A DNA stretch of 64,000 nt, from contig CM026573.1 of the NCBI GenBank assembly GCA_015143295.1, positions 7,118,434 to 7,182,433 of the forward strand. Direction: 5' to 3'. Of the stretch, positions 41,868-54,142 are shown piece after piece. The position numbers were made by a program, and so were the translations under genes. The DNA comes from Tetracentron sinense (Eukaryota; Streptophyta; Magnoliopsida; Trochodendrales; Trochodendraceae). The notes under the pieces are model-generated. The model did not search any database and was not told the DNA's origin. It saw only the letters and a program-made list of their open reading frames with translations. The first letter of the stretch is position 1, and every line of letters starts with the position of its first letter.

Positions 41868-42668
41868 CCAGTGAGACAATCAGGCGGTTGTCTACACTAT
41901 CTTGCATTTTTTCCCAGTGGGACAATTGGGCAGTTGTCTTCACTGTGTTGCTTTATTTCCCAGTAAGACAATCGGGCGTTTGTCATTATCGTGTCGCTTT
42001 TCTCTCCAGTGAGACAATCGGGTGGTTGTCTTCACTATATGGCCTTACTCTCCAGGTAAAAACAGTCGGGCTGCTGTCTTTACCCTGTTATCTTTCTTGC
42101 TTGCTCCCTCAGGTGAAGTAGTCGGGCGGTTGTCTTCACCCTTATCACCTATGTTTGCTTCCGTGTAAAGCAGTCAGGCGGCTGTCTTTACCCTTCTTAT
42201 CTTTCTTGTTTGCTCTCTCAGGTGAAGCAGTCGGACGGCTGTCTTCACCCTTATCACCTTTGCTTGCTTCCGTGTGAACCAGTCGGATGGCTTTCTTTAC
42301 CCTCTTTATCTTACTTTCCAGTGAGACAATCGGGCGGTTGTCTGCACTATCTTGCATCCTACCCTGTGAAACAATCAGGCAGTTATCTGCACTATCGTGC
42401 ATCCTACCCCAGGGAGACAATCGGGCGGTTGTCTGCACTATCTTGTATCCTACTCCAGTGAGGCAATCGGGCGATTGTCTGCACCATCATTGCATCTTAT
42501 CTCAGGTAAAGCAGTCGAGCGGCTGTCTTTACTCTCCTTATCTTGCCACCTTGGCAGACAATCGGGCAGTTGTCTACAGCGTTACATCTCATCCCAGGTA
42601 AAGCAGTCGAGCGGCTGTCTTTACCTTCATTTATCATTGTCAGACAATCGGGTGGTTCTCTACAGCAT
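41868..42668. repeat. Hairpin minisatellite (AGACAATCGGGCGGTTGTCT type)
   Basis: About thirteen units of roughly 60 bp. Each has an inverted repeat around TCGG(G/A)CGG: AGACAATCGGGCGGTTGTCT, GAAGCAGTCGGACGGCTGTC or AAAGCAGTCAGGCGGCTGTC. Between units the sequence reads CACTATCTTGCATCCTACCC or similar. Arms differ between units but stay paired. Same family as 18770-19345. Confidence 0.88.
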
Positions 42669-42903
42669 CGCATCCCCTTCACTAATCAAGGAGTATACTG
42701 TCACGGTCGTGTGACCGGGTGCTAGTTGCGGCCTCCAGTGATGTTAGTCTTGTCTATCATTTTTCATCTTGCTCTGCTGACTCACTAATCAAGGAGTATA
42801 CTGACATGGTCGGGAGACCGGATTCCACATGCGGCCTCCAGTGATGTTAGTCTAGCTCATCATTTTCATTTGGCTCTGCTAGCTCACTAATCAAGGAGTA
42901 TAC
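42665..42903. repeat. Minisatellite of about 105-bp units, interrupted by a solo LTR
   Basis: Units with TCACTAATCAAGGAGTATAC, TGAC(A/C)CGGTCGTGTGACC-like and GCGGCCTCCAGTGATGTTAG at 42680, 42783 and 42883. The third unit is cut by the solo LTR at 42904 and continues at 48249-48300. Same family as 18290-18765 on the opposite strand. Confidence 0.82.
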
Positions 42904-45900
42904 TGTTAGATATGATGCCCAGAAAAGTCATTTAGATTGTTAGATTCTTATTAATTTGATTAATAAAGACTTCTTCTTAATCTATTGTGTATTCATTATG
43001 GGTAATTAACCATGATTATAAGATGATCTATATGATATGAGATATTGATAAAGGTCCATAGGATATATTGTAGGAAAGTTATGTGATTAGATTATCGCAG
43101 GTAGATATAACTTTCCGGTTCCTTATACCTGATATAGTCACAACTGTGGGTGAAGCTGGGCACTTCACTTATATGGTAGCCAGAATGCTAAGATGTTCTC
43201 AATTGTTGAGATATAGTTCTATCTCGAACTATTGTAGTGGAGACTACACATCGGCATATGGGTGCTTAAATGTACACTGACTGATTGCATTCAATGAAAG
43301 ACCTCTTGCACAAACATACTATCAGATAGTTGGTCTCTCATTCACATTGAACGGTTTCGATGATCCTTAGATCTGATGAGATCATCTATGACTGAGCAGT
43401 GATCTGACTATTTTGATTCCACCAACGTATTTTCTAACTTAGGGAATACAATACAGTGACTGTTGGATAGTCAGAAAGATGTTCGAGTCATGATGAATTT
43501 CAAACAAGAAATCCATGCTCATTAATTTGAGAGATTATCCAAGTTCCGGGTAAGACAGTTGATTAAGTTCAAATCCTGCGTAGGTGATTTTGAAAACAAA
43601 ATTAGTTTTGAACTATAATTTTAATAAAAGGTATTATACTTATAAAAGGATTTTCTCAAAAAAAAATTCATGAGAAATTGTTTCTCATGGCTTAATCATA
43701 AGTCTTAGAAATCCGGATGATTTGAAATGGGCTATAGGTTAGATAGTATGTCAATCTCGAAGGCCCATTAAGGATAATGTATTTGGAAGGATAAATTGAA
43801 TTTAAAAGTTCATGTGGCGGGATCCGTAATGGTTAATGTTCATACACTGGGATTCAATTGCAACATGGATATCTCACGTCACTTGCAATTCCGATGTATT
43901 TCCTGTTTAGGGTCAATGGGATAACATTGGGTAAGTCAAGGTAAGAATATCCCAGAGTAATCTGTGGAGGTGCTCACATAAAAAATGCAAGCTCAATAAT
44001 TGATTAAAAGTTAATCAATTATTTAAGTGATTAAAAGTTAATCATTTAATTAAATAGATTAAAAGTTAATCTATGTTTTAAATTAATTGTTAATTAAATC
44101 TAGGGATTATTTTAATAATTATTTAATTAACATAATTAAAGGGGAAATGGGTTTGACCCATATCCATAAACCTATTAAAATGGACCTTTAATATGGGCCA
44201 AAGCCCATGGGTTTAAACCCTAGGGTGGGGCGGCCACTTAAGGAATCCTAATTGGATTAGGATTATGTTAATTGAATCGTTGTTGAAATATAATTCCAAT
44301 AATTATGGAATTAAAATCCAATTGTTGGACTGCAATAAGGATGAGGATAAGTTGTAATTGGATTACAACTTGGAGTGTTTAACTCCTCAAACTCCACGCC
44401 CCCTTGAAGCCCCCCCCCCCCCCCCCCCCCCCTCGGGTTTAGGTTTCCTAGTTTGACTAGGATTCTTCTCTTGTGTTGGATGTTGACTTATCCCTTTTAA
44501 TTAAAGAATCCTCTTTTAATAGAGACTCTTTAATTAGTAGGATTACTATAACTAAAGTAGTTATAGATTAAGTAGGAGTTTAATTAATAGTAAGAGTTAT
44601 TATTAATTAATAATTTCTACTAGATAAGTTACAGTTGAGATAAGATTAGGATAGGATCCTAGTCTATATATACCCCAACACCCCAGACCATTAAGTATTT
44701 TTCTCTAGAATTTTTTCTCTCCTCTCCTCTTCTCTCTCTCTCCAAACCGTGAGACCCTAGGGATCGCCCAAGGGATTTTCGTGAGCTTCTAAGGTGGTTC
44801 TGTAGAGACCCGAATCTTTTCATGTCATTGCCTAGTTTATCAAGGGTATTTTAGTCTTTGAGATGTCTTCATGCGTGCGTTCTTGCATAACTGGTTATCT
44901 TGAGGGTTTTCTCATGGCCTGAGTTTGTTGTGAGTTTATTGTATGACTTAAGGGGTGTGAGGTATTTTTGGGAAAGCTAGCAAAGAGTATAAAACATACT
45001 CTATGTGTTAAGTGAATAGTGCTTATAGAGGTCAAGGCCTCTATGTATAGTCTTGGGTGTTTCTTCGTGAAATGTGGGTTTGATGTAGGTGTATGTTGAG
45101 TCTAAACCAAGAGGATACGAGTACCCTAAGTATCTAAGATCATAGAGTATAAAACAGCCTAAGTGTGTATGTAAAACTCCGGGAGTCATGTGGATAGTGC
45201 TAGTGCGCAAGGCATAAAGAAGGAGGGACCTCTCATGCATGTTAGTGTGTGTTCAATGATCACCTAGGTGGGTTAGAACATATGAGGGTTGAGTCATGAG
45301 ATGAGAGTAGGGGTTGGAAGCTAGGTAGATGGAGTATGAAAATAACCTAAGGGTCAAGAGGAATGTCTTAACATCCCTCAACTTTAAGAAACTCTAGTTT
45401 TATCACCATTTATTGGAATTGAGTGATCATTGAACCATTAGAAAGGTATTGGAACCCTCTTCGAGGTTCATATTTAATGTTTTTCCAGATTTTGAGTTAA
45501 GCTAAGTCTAAAGTAAGTTTCTCAGTGTTTTATCTGCTGAATTTTCAGACTAGACAGCTTTAGAGCCCTTTTAGACCTTTAGAACTCAGAATTAGGAGTT
45601 ATATAAATCATGAAAGTTTTTTCCCTTTTAAAGACGAGTCCAACGCAAGTTGAATCGTCAAAATCCGAGGTCCGAGTCAAAAGTTATGGGCCAATTACCA
45701 AAGCGGGTTTCTGTAACAAATTTCCCAGTTTTGCCTGAAGGTCCGATCGATCGGCCTGGCGGCCCGATCGATCAACTTGAACCCAAGGTTTTTCCGATCG
45801 ATCGGGACTAAACTCCGATCGATCGGTGCGCACGTCTATAGTTTTAAAAAGTCCGAAATTACATTTTTTGGGGGTTTTTAACCCTTGGGACTATAAATAG

Positions 45901-48243
45901 GGGTCCTATTTTAAGGTTTTAGATATCCCAACCTATTCTAAACCTAATTTGGCAAAAGGGAGAGAAAACCTAGGGTTTTGAGGGAGAGATTGTTTAGAGA
46001 AGAAGAAGATTGCAAGAAGAGCTTGGAGATCTTCCTCAAAACTTCCCCAAATCATCTTAGGAGCAATTTGGATCCAAGGGAAGGATCTCTAAGGTCAATA
46101 TCCCTTCTAACTCAACACTATTAAAATGTTTTGTATGCTTAGATAATGATATGTATGGATTATCAAGGGATTTACATGAAAATGCATGAATTAAAGAATA
46201 GAAATGTGAAGTTAGGTCAATATCCTCTTTAATCTAGCTTTGACATTATTAAGATCATTGATTTGGTATGAGAAATGATGGATTAGTGTTGGATTTGTAA
46301 GATAAGTATGGATATGGATGGATTTATATTTTAGAACCTTAAATTGAATTATGGATTATGAATGAATGAAAATGATGGCGGATGGGCTAAAATGGAGAAT
46401 GGATGAATATGTGGATTGGTGTTGGGTTTAAAAGGGATGAATGTGGTTTATGAATGAGTAAGGATATGGTTTTGGAGTGTGAAAATGGGAAGGGCATTAT
46501 TTACATAATTAATGCATTGTATGTGTTTGTTGAAATGTCTAAGAACACTAAGTATGGTAAGTAATGATATTAAAAGGTTTGTATGAGTATAATAAGATAT
46601 GCTATGATGAATCATGCTTGGAAATGATGTTAGAAATGTTAACATGAATATGCCAAGATATGAAATATGTTTTGATAATGTTGTGATTATTCAAGTTGCA
46701 CGGTGATTGATTTTCGGGTAGGCCAATGCTTAGAAGAAGTCCTCCATGTCGGAAATTCTCTAACTAGGTAGATGTAACCTAGCGGAGTTTCTTGACAGAA
46801 GATGGAATCTAAGTGATGACCGAATTTGGATGTTAATCACGACACGCAAGTAAAAGTGCACATGTGTGGTAGTTTACAAGTTTCACGGGTACACGGATAT
46901 TGCATGAACACGGACATTGCATGGACACGGACATTGCATGGACGCTAAATACTAAAAATACAAGGACAAGGACTCTGAACACTGAAATACAAGTACAAAG
47001 ACATTGAATTACAAGTATAAGGACAAAGACACTGCATGGTTTTACAAGGACCCTAAAATTCAAGTAGCTCCGGTATTCGTTGATGCTCTCCATAGATAAG
47101 ATTTCAAGTCCTGGATAATTATCATGGACATTTGGAATCTAGGAACTCTAGTGGCTTACGCTTTTATCGATGCACCTCCATGAATCTAAATACAAAGACC
47201 TCGATAACTATTTTTATGAGAAAACAAGCATGCATTGCATTCATGTTACAAGTTCAAGAGTTATAAGTCCAAGAGTCACAAGTTCAAGAGTCACACAAGC
47301 ACACAAGTCAAGTTAGGTTATGATGTTCACATGTTTCCGTACTCTGATTATGTTCATGTTATATTAAACTGCTATTGACTTTACACTTGTTACATGATTT
47401 GGATATTAGATATATGTATGTGCTATTGTTGGTTAGTTTGGATATCCGCTGAGTTTTCAATGCTCAGTCGACCTGTTATTGTCGTACAGGTCTAGCGCAG
47501 GTTCAGGCAGCAACTCCTTGGATAGAAAATGAGTACTTTGAAGAAGGAGAAGTAGGTGAACTTCCAGAGGAGGGAGCTAGAGATCTTGAGAGTTATCCAT
47601 GCTAGTAGATCATAGTTTGCTTTCTGAGTTGTTTTGTTTTAGAACTTATGTAATTCTAGGATGTTGCGTAGACTATTTACCGTTATTTTGATGACTTTAT
47701 TCTACCCAATCATGGTGGGTTATGTGGGCTCATTTCAGTTGCTCAGGATGGTTTGGATTATTTGTATCAAAAGAATTTTATTATTGCTATTTTTGGGAGA
47801 ATTATCTTTTAGTTATGCCTTTGGCCATGGAAGTCAAGCAGGGAAAAGTAATGTAGCGGACCCAAAGTCCCATTATGCCCAGGTGGGGTTTTGGGGTCGT
47901 TACAGGTTCAAGTTGGGTTTTGTTTATTCTAGGGTTTTGAACCTTAGTACTTTGGTGATAAAAGGTCTACACCATTACTCCATCTTCTTCCTCTTGCTTC
48001 TATAATTCCAAAGGAGATTCTAAAGCTTCGTGGGGATAGCGAAGAATAAGGATCGAGTTCTAGTATTTTTTCGGAGAAATCTCTACAAAGAGTTCTGACG
48101 GTTCGAGTGGATTAAGCTTCACTGGTGAACATCATTCACCGAGGTGATATGACTAAAGCTCTTAGATAATTTTTTATGCTTTCTATGGTGTTAAGATTTT
48201 GGGGATCCAATTTTTGCATAATTTTTATTCGGATCCCCCTACA
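42904..48243 (+). repeat. Solo LTR nested in minisatellite, itself split by another solo LTR
   Basis: Starts TGTTAGATATGATGCCC, ends GGATCCCCCTACA, with TATAC duplicated on each side (42899-42903 and 48244-48248). Without the inner insertion it is about 2.2 kb (42904-44800 plus 47910-48243). It has a TATA box (TATATATA, 44665-44672), a pyrimidine-rich leader after it, and a run of 23 C at 44410-44432. No coding sequence. Orientation taken from the TATA box. The start resembles copia LTRs, but the family is uncertain. Confidence 0.85.
44801..47904 (+). repeat. Chromovirus-type (Tekay/Del-like) solo LTR, 3.1 kb, innermost insertion
   Basis: Starts TGTAGAGACCCGAAT, ends TTTTGGGGTCGTTACA, flanked by GGTTC on both sides (44796-44800 and 47905-47909). 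The near-mirrored GACCC/GGGTC ends and the 3-kb length suit Tekay/Del chromovirus LTRs. TATA box CTATAAAT at 45891-45898, then a leader with CCTAGGGTTTTGAGG. GATCGATC palindromes cluster at 45746-45830. No coding sequence, so a solo LTR inside a solo LTR inside an element inside a duplication. Confidence 0.88.
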
Positions 48244-48489
48244 TATACTGACACGATCGTGTGACCTGATGCCAATTACGACCTCCAGTGATGTTAGCCC
48301 GGCAACTGTATTTGCTTTGCTTCTATCTCTGGAAAAGTGGTCGTGTGACCAACCTTCACCTCATCTCCGTTGGAGCGAACGTTTGTTCACTCCCCTTATC
48401 CATCATGCTTGCTTTTACTCATCTTTCTGGTGTAAAAATTAGATGATTCCAATTTTTGTCGTTCAATTGCCAACTTGGCACTTTCCGAC

Positions 48490-48502
48490 AAAGAGGGGTA
48501 GC
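48490..48502 (+). promoter_or_regulatory. Polypurine tract of copy B gag-only element
   Basis: AAAGAGGGGTAGC directly before the LTR that starts at 48503. The preceding TTGCCAACTTGGCA small inverted repeat is also shared with the element at 15726-26180. Confidence 0.85.
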
Positions 48503-49010
48503 TGTCAGCACCCTATTTTTACCTCCCTCTTAACCACTGTTAATTAATTAAACCATGGTTAACTCACCCTAACCCTAGGTCTAACTTAGAGCTTGTGGCA
48601 CAACCCCGGTCCAAAACCTTTTGCTTAGGCCTTAGCCCTAAGGCTTAAGACCTTGCTAAAACCTCAAAGGCCCAAGTCCCTAGTCCCAAGCTTTGACCTA
48701 AGTCCAAAACCCAACCCTTTGGCCCACTGCCCTTGGCCCGTGAGCCATGAACTAAAATCCAAGACCCAAATCCTTGGCCCATGGTCCATGACCCATGAGT
48801 TAAAACCCAAGCCCCCAGACACCTTTCCTCTTTCATGTTCACCTGCAAGTAGCTTTTGAAAACGAGTAAGCTTCTTGCACAAGAATAGAAAGTGCGCAGA
48901 GCAGCCCTGTAGTAGAGCTTCGAGCCACCTCTGCCCTCCTGCCCTGCCCTTGCCGAGTTAAGGGTGGCCACCAATGGCTGCCCTTCACTCCGTACAGCCT
49001 GTTTCTTTTG

Positions 49011-51842
49011 TGTCAACACCCCATTTTTACACCCCATTTTAACTATGGTTAATTAACCTAACCATAGTTAACTTAGCTTAACCCTATGATTAGCCCTAAG
49101 TAAATACCAAACCCTAGGCTAGAAGCTTTCGGGCTCAAAGCCCACTTGAACAACCCAATCATCAAAAAGCCCTATGAAAACTGAGATCAAGGCCTATTGT
49201 GGGCCCAAATATGGGCCCATGAACTTCTAGGGCCCATTAGGGTGGGGCCCATTTTTTTAAAAGAATTCAAATTTGGAGCCAAAACCCTCAAACGAAAAGC
49301 CAAGGGTGTATGGGCCGTAGGCTAAGGGCTAGGCCCAAGAAGCAAACAAACAAAAAATAAAAATTCAAAAACAGCCCCACACTGTTCACTGTCTTCCTCG
49401 TGGAGATAGTGTACAGCCACCCCCTCGCCAACTGCCCCCTTCTGCCTTGCCCCTCCTGCCCTGGTCTCCCACACCTGGTACCGCCTTCCTCTCATCCTTA
49501 TCCACCTTCCCATCCTTCCCTTCTTCTCATATATATCCCCATGACAGCCACTGTTCAAGGGGAGTTTTTTTTTCCAAAAAAAAATTTTTGTTGGTCACCT
49601 CCCCTCTCTATTCCTACATTCATACCCCAGCCATTTGGGTTCTAGGCCGTGCCTCAAACCCCATAATAGATACCCCCACCTTGGTTTGCAACCACCACCG
49701 CAACATTGCTCAAGCCATTCCCCACCGTAGCCACTGTGCACAGGGTGAGATTTTAAAAAAAAAATCTGCTACCCCTACACGATCCCCTTCAACCTTACCT
49801 CAAGACACCCTTAGGACGTCCCTAAGCTCCATAGCAAATAGCATCACCTGCAGCCACCACCGTGCAATAGTCTCGAGCTCGCCACAGTCGCCGCCACTGC
49901 TCTACTGCCAAAGCAGCCAGCCGTGAGGGTATACACCCTCTCCTTTGCCCTGTTAGCTTGGTTTTAGCATTGTAAGACCCCCTGGTCCTATTCCAAGGGG
50001 TCCCATCTTCTTGTTCTTTCTCTTACAGCAACATCCAAGCCGAGGACAGGGCCCTCCCGCCTTAACTATAGGCGAGGAGGAGCTCCCTTGAGGCTCAACA
50101 TCAGGCAAGCAAGTCCCCATGGGGTCTGGAGGGTCCTCAATCCATGAGGAACCCCCCTGGATTCGCATTAGTTAAGCACCTACTCTCCAAAAAAAAAAAA
50201 TTTCTTTTTAAAAACTCACGGTTTTTGGCCTCACCTGTAACCCCACTTTAAACCAGGTTAGTTTGGGCCCTGGTCAAGAACAGGGCCATGGTTAGACTCT
50301 CCTCACTCCCATCTATCCCCCTGTGCGATTTCGGCCCCTAACTCCACCGTTAACCATGGTTAAACAGCCCCTAAAGTATGGTCGGCAGTGTGAAAAACAG
50401 TTCAATGGGGTGACTTTGGGCCTCTTCGGGGTCCACATCCGACCTCCTATTGGGCCCCACAAGGGCCCAAATTATTCCTTACATGGCAGAATTCACAACC
50501 ATGGTCTCGGATCCACCGGGGGTTGAGCCAAACCACAACAAAATTGCCGCAAAGTCCGAGAAAAAACCAGTTTTTTGGAAAATCGTCATTTTATGTGGTG
50601 ATTTTTTTGGCAACTTTGGGCCTTTGTGAGGCCCACCTACGACCTCCTTTTGGGCCCAACAAATGTCCAATTTCTTTCCTAGAATTCAGGCTCCCTACTG
50701 GTGTCTCGGTTTCCCATGGTTCCCTCGTTAACCATGGTTAAACCCACGCTAATCATAGTTAAAAATGTGTTTGGCATTTTGGTTTTTTTGGCAACTTCAG
50801 ACCTTTGTGAGGGCCCAGACCAAGTAGGAGGCCAGTCTAAGCCCTGCCATGGTCCCTAAGCCCACTTTTGACCAAATCGGACCCTTAACCATGGTTAAAT
50901 CCACCTATGGTTAAAATTTAACCATGGTTAAGCAACCCATGACCCAAAAATTCTGGAAAATTGATCAAAAAATCATAAATATTTCCTGGATTCCAGAATG
51001 GTCTTCCGAGATCAATTTAACCATGATTAGGACCCTTAACTATAGTCAACCCCACCTTGGGATCGAGCCGGACCCTTAACCGTGGTTAAAAAATCCCTAA
51101 CAAAAAAAAATCTGAAAAAATGACAGAAAAATCCAAAATATTCCAAAAAGCCTAAAATGGTCTCTAGTGGCAATTTTATCCCTGTCTAACCCCTTTAACT
51201 GGAGTTAACCGAACTCCAGTTAATTTTTAACCATGGTTAAGATGCTTGACCCTTTGAAAACATCCCCAAAAAATACTAAAAAATCAGAAAAATATAAAAA
51301 GATAAAAAAAAAACATGCTTGTTAGGACTTATAAATCTTGGTTAGCCCCTAACTATTGTTAACTCCCCTCTAACTGCGGTTAGACCCGACCTTGTACTTG
51401 ACCAACCCGGTCAATTAAACCCTAGCCTCTGGGCTAGACCCTTGACCACCCTATGCACACACACACACCCTTAGCCTTGGCACGGGCTCATGTGTCAGAA
51501 CTACACTCGGTCTGATCTCACCCCAATGTGAGTACGTAGGCAACCCTATCCGGGTTCGACCTTAGCCATCTAGCTTTCTATTTTTCTTGGATTAACATTC
51601 TTTTAAACACTTAGACATTCTAATTAATATTGAGATTAAAATTGGCTTAAATTTAGGGAGTAGGTAACCATTGCAAAATGGAGGTCTTAGGGTGCCTAAC
51701 ACCTTCCCCGGGACTTAATCGATCCGCTTACCCTAACTCTAATCGAGACCATTACCTTAAATCAAAACTCGGGACCTATCCCTAAGAATGAATAGGTAGC
51801 AACTCTCAGTCAAACCAAGTGGGTAAAAATCTCATGCTCACA
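49011..51842 (+). repeat. Tat-type solo LTR nested in the second LTR
   Basis: Starts TGTCAACACCCC, ends CTCATGCTCACA, flanked by TTTTG on both sides (49006-49010 and 51843-51847). The truncated LTR gives the empty site TTTCTTTTGAATTTTG at 38262-38277. 2832 bp, no internal sequence. Rich in CCATGG-centred palindromes at 50346-50365, 50729-50745, 50884-50935 and 51230-51240; the (AC)n conserved block is at 51455-51466. Confidence 0.9.
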
Positions 51843-52379
51843 TTTTGAATTTTGAAACCCTAACCCTTCCCTTATAAAAGGTGAGAGAATAGGGTTATAA
51901 ACCTAATCTCAAAAGAGATCGGTGGCCCATCTCTTCTTTTATCCCTTGGTTTAAGACATGACACACTAAGGCTAAGAGTGGCGACAACAACCCCACCTTT
52001 CATCCCTTGCGGTAGCACCAGCCATGGTTCAAGTCACCACCTCTGCGCCACTAGCAACCTCCCCATCTCCACGAGCAACAACAGCCACTCTAAAAGTCCC
52101 TGTAACAGCCCTATGTTCATGCCCCAAACCACAGTAGTAGTAGTTCCGAGCTAGCCATAGCAGACCATCAAGCGACACCACCATCCTCACGCATAGGTGA
52201 CCCCATCTATAGTACCTTTCTTGACCACCTCCACACTCCGGCAGACCTCCCTCCTCTCTTCAACAGGTGATTTCTTCTCCCTTTCTTCAAGTTCTTTGTA
52301 GATTAGTCACCGTTTAGCTTAAATTTTGTTTCGTTAGTTAATAGATTAGTTTAAATTTGTGACTGATTAGATCATAAGA

Positions 52380-52940
52380 TAGTTTAGTTAGTTTCAAAAA
52401 TCTATAAATGTTTAGTTATTTTCATTGTTTAGTTAGCTGTAAATATAAGATAGTTCCCTTTAAAATCTGGAAAAGTTTAGTTAGTTTTCTTAGTTAGTTC
52501 TTTTGTAATCTCTGTATGTTTAGTTAGTGTTCCAAATCTGCAAATAAGGTAGTTGGTTTTTTAACTCTGCAAATAGATTATCTAGTTTTCTAAAATCTGC
52601 AAATATGTTTAGATAGGTTGAAAAATCCTTTTTGGTTAGTTTTAAAAATCTGCAAATGGGTTAGTTCGTATGTAAAAATATGCAAATAAGGTAGTTGGTT
52701 TTTTTTGAACTCCGCAAATAGATTATCTAGTTTTCTAAAAATCGTAAAATGTGTTTAGATAGGTTGTAAAATCTGCATGTGGTTCAATCAGTTGTTTTTA
52801 AATCTGCAAATAGGTTCATTCATATGTAAAAATCTGCAAATAGATTAGGTATTTTTTTAACTCAGCAAATAGATTAGTTTTTTTTTTAAGTCTGCAAATA
52901 TGTTTTGTTAGGTTGTAAAATCTGCAAGTAGTCCAGTAGT
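52380..52940. repeat. Degenerate tandem repeat AAATCTGCAAATA...TTAGTT in LTR
   Basis: About nine loose units of 55-65 bp, each with AA(A)TCTGCAAATA followed by GGTAGTT, GATTATCTAG or GTTTAGATAGG. AT-rich and not coding. Confidence 0.7.
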
Positions 52941-54126
52941 TTAAGATTTTGATTTCTCATGTTAGTTTAAAATCCTTAGCTTTCTTTAAGTCTTAGATTA
53001 GGTTAGTTCAAGATTGTTTTGCTTTAATTAGATGAAACCCTGAGTTAGTTTGAGCTAAATTTTTAGTTTAGTTTTAATTCTTAGTTTTAGAATTTGTCAT
53101 TAGAATAGTTTCACTGTTCTCTTTTCCTTTCATTAGTTTATCTCTAGTTAGTTGTCTTGTTGTTAATGAAAATCTGATTAGTGGTTAGGTTATTGCTTAG
53201 TTTTACAACCTAATGTCATGATAGTATAAGTTTCATTGTTTTCTTTGTAGCATAACTTTAGTCAATAACTTTGGTTAATTTGTTCTATAAATTGCTAGTT
53301 AAACTCTGATTAGTGGTTACGTTATTTGGTTAGTTTACTCCCTTCATAACCTATGTCAAGTTAGTATAAATTAGATCTTAGTTTCGTCTTAACTGAGGAT
53401 AAATCAGACTTTTGGAACTTAGGACAACCTTAAATAACCAGAGTTAGTTTAGGCCCGTGCCCGTTGCTCCGCAACAAGCCTAAATTACTATTCAAAAAAT
53501 CCAAAAAAAAATGAAAAACATTCAAAAATACAAAAAAATCAGAAAAGTACAAACAGATCAAAAACATGCTTGCTAGGCTTTCTTGACCTTGGTTAGCCCA
53601 TCTAACCATTGTTAACACCCTTCTAACTACGGTTAGACTTGACCTTGCACTTGACTAACTCGGTCAACTAAACTCTAGCCTCCGGGCTAGACCCTTGACC
53701 ACCCTATGCACACACACACACACCCCTAGCCTTGGCACAGGCTCATGTGCCAGAATTACACTCGATCGGTCTGATCTCACCCCTATGTGAGTACGTAGGC
53801 AATCCAAACCGGATTCGACCATAATCTAGCTTGCTTTGCTTATTTCTTGGATTAGTATTTAATTAAACACTTAGGCATCTTGATTACTTTTGAGATTAAA
53901 ATTGGCTTCGGTTTAGGGAGTAGGTAACCATTTATAAAATGGGGGTCCTGGGGTGCCTAACACCTTCCCCAGGGCTTAATCAAACCACTTACCCTAATCT
54001 TTGCTAGACCATTTGCCTTATCCAAAAACTGCTTATTCGAGACCTACTCTTAGAATGAATAGGTGGCAACTCTTTAAGTCAACTTGCTTTTTATGTGAGC
54101 GGATCCAAAACTCGTGCTCATAGCTC

Positions 54127-54142
54127 TGGCGACTTTGCTGGG
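54127..54142 (+). promoter_or_regulatory. Primer binding site, Tat/Ogre type
   Basis: TGGCGACTTTGCTGGG, four bases after the LTR end, one base different from the site at 23892-23907. It marks the LTR at 48503-54122 as the 5' LTR of the second internal region. Confidence 0.82.

Larger units (their letters stand above)
48503..54122 (+). repeat. Second LTR of copy B gag-only element, with nested solo LTR
   Basis: Begins TGTCAGCACCC after the polypurine tract and ends TGCTCATA just before the primer site. Without the 49011-51842 insertion it is about 2.8 kb. It shares its first 1150 bp with the truncated LTR at 37761. It includes the AATCTGCAAATA repeats (52380-52940) and the conserved block with (AC)n near 53710. 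Followed, not only preceded, by internal sequence, it sits between two internals. Confidence 0.85.

Noticed and set aside
41868..42668. CRISPR-like array (palindromic repeats at about 60-bp spacing)
   Set aside because: The spacers are themselves repeats of one another, the units lie in a plant LTR element, and no cas-like gene is present.
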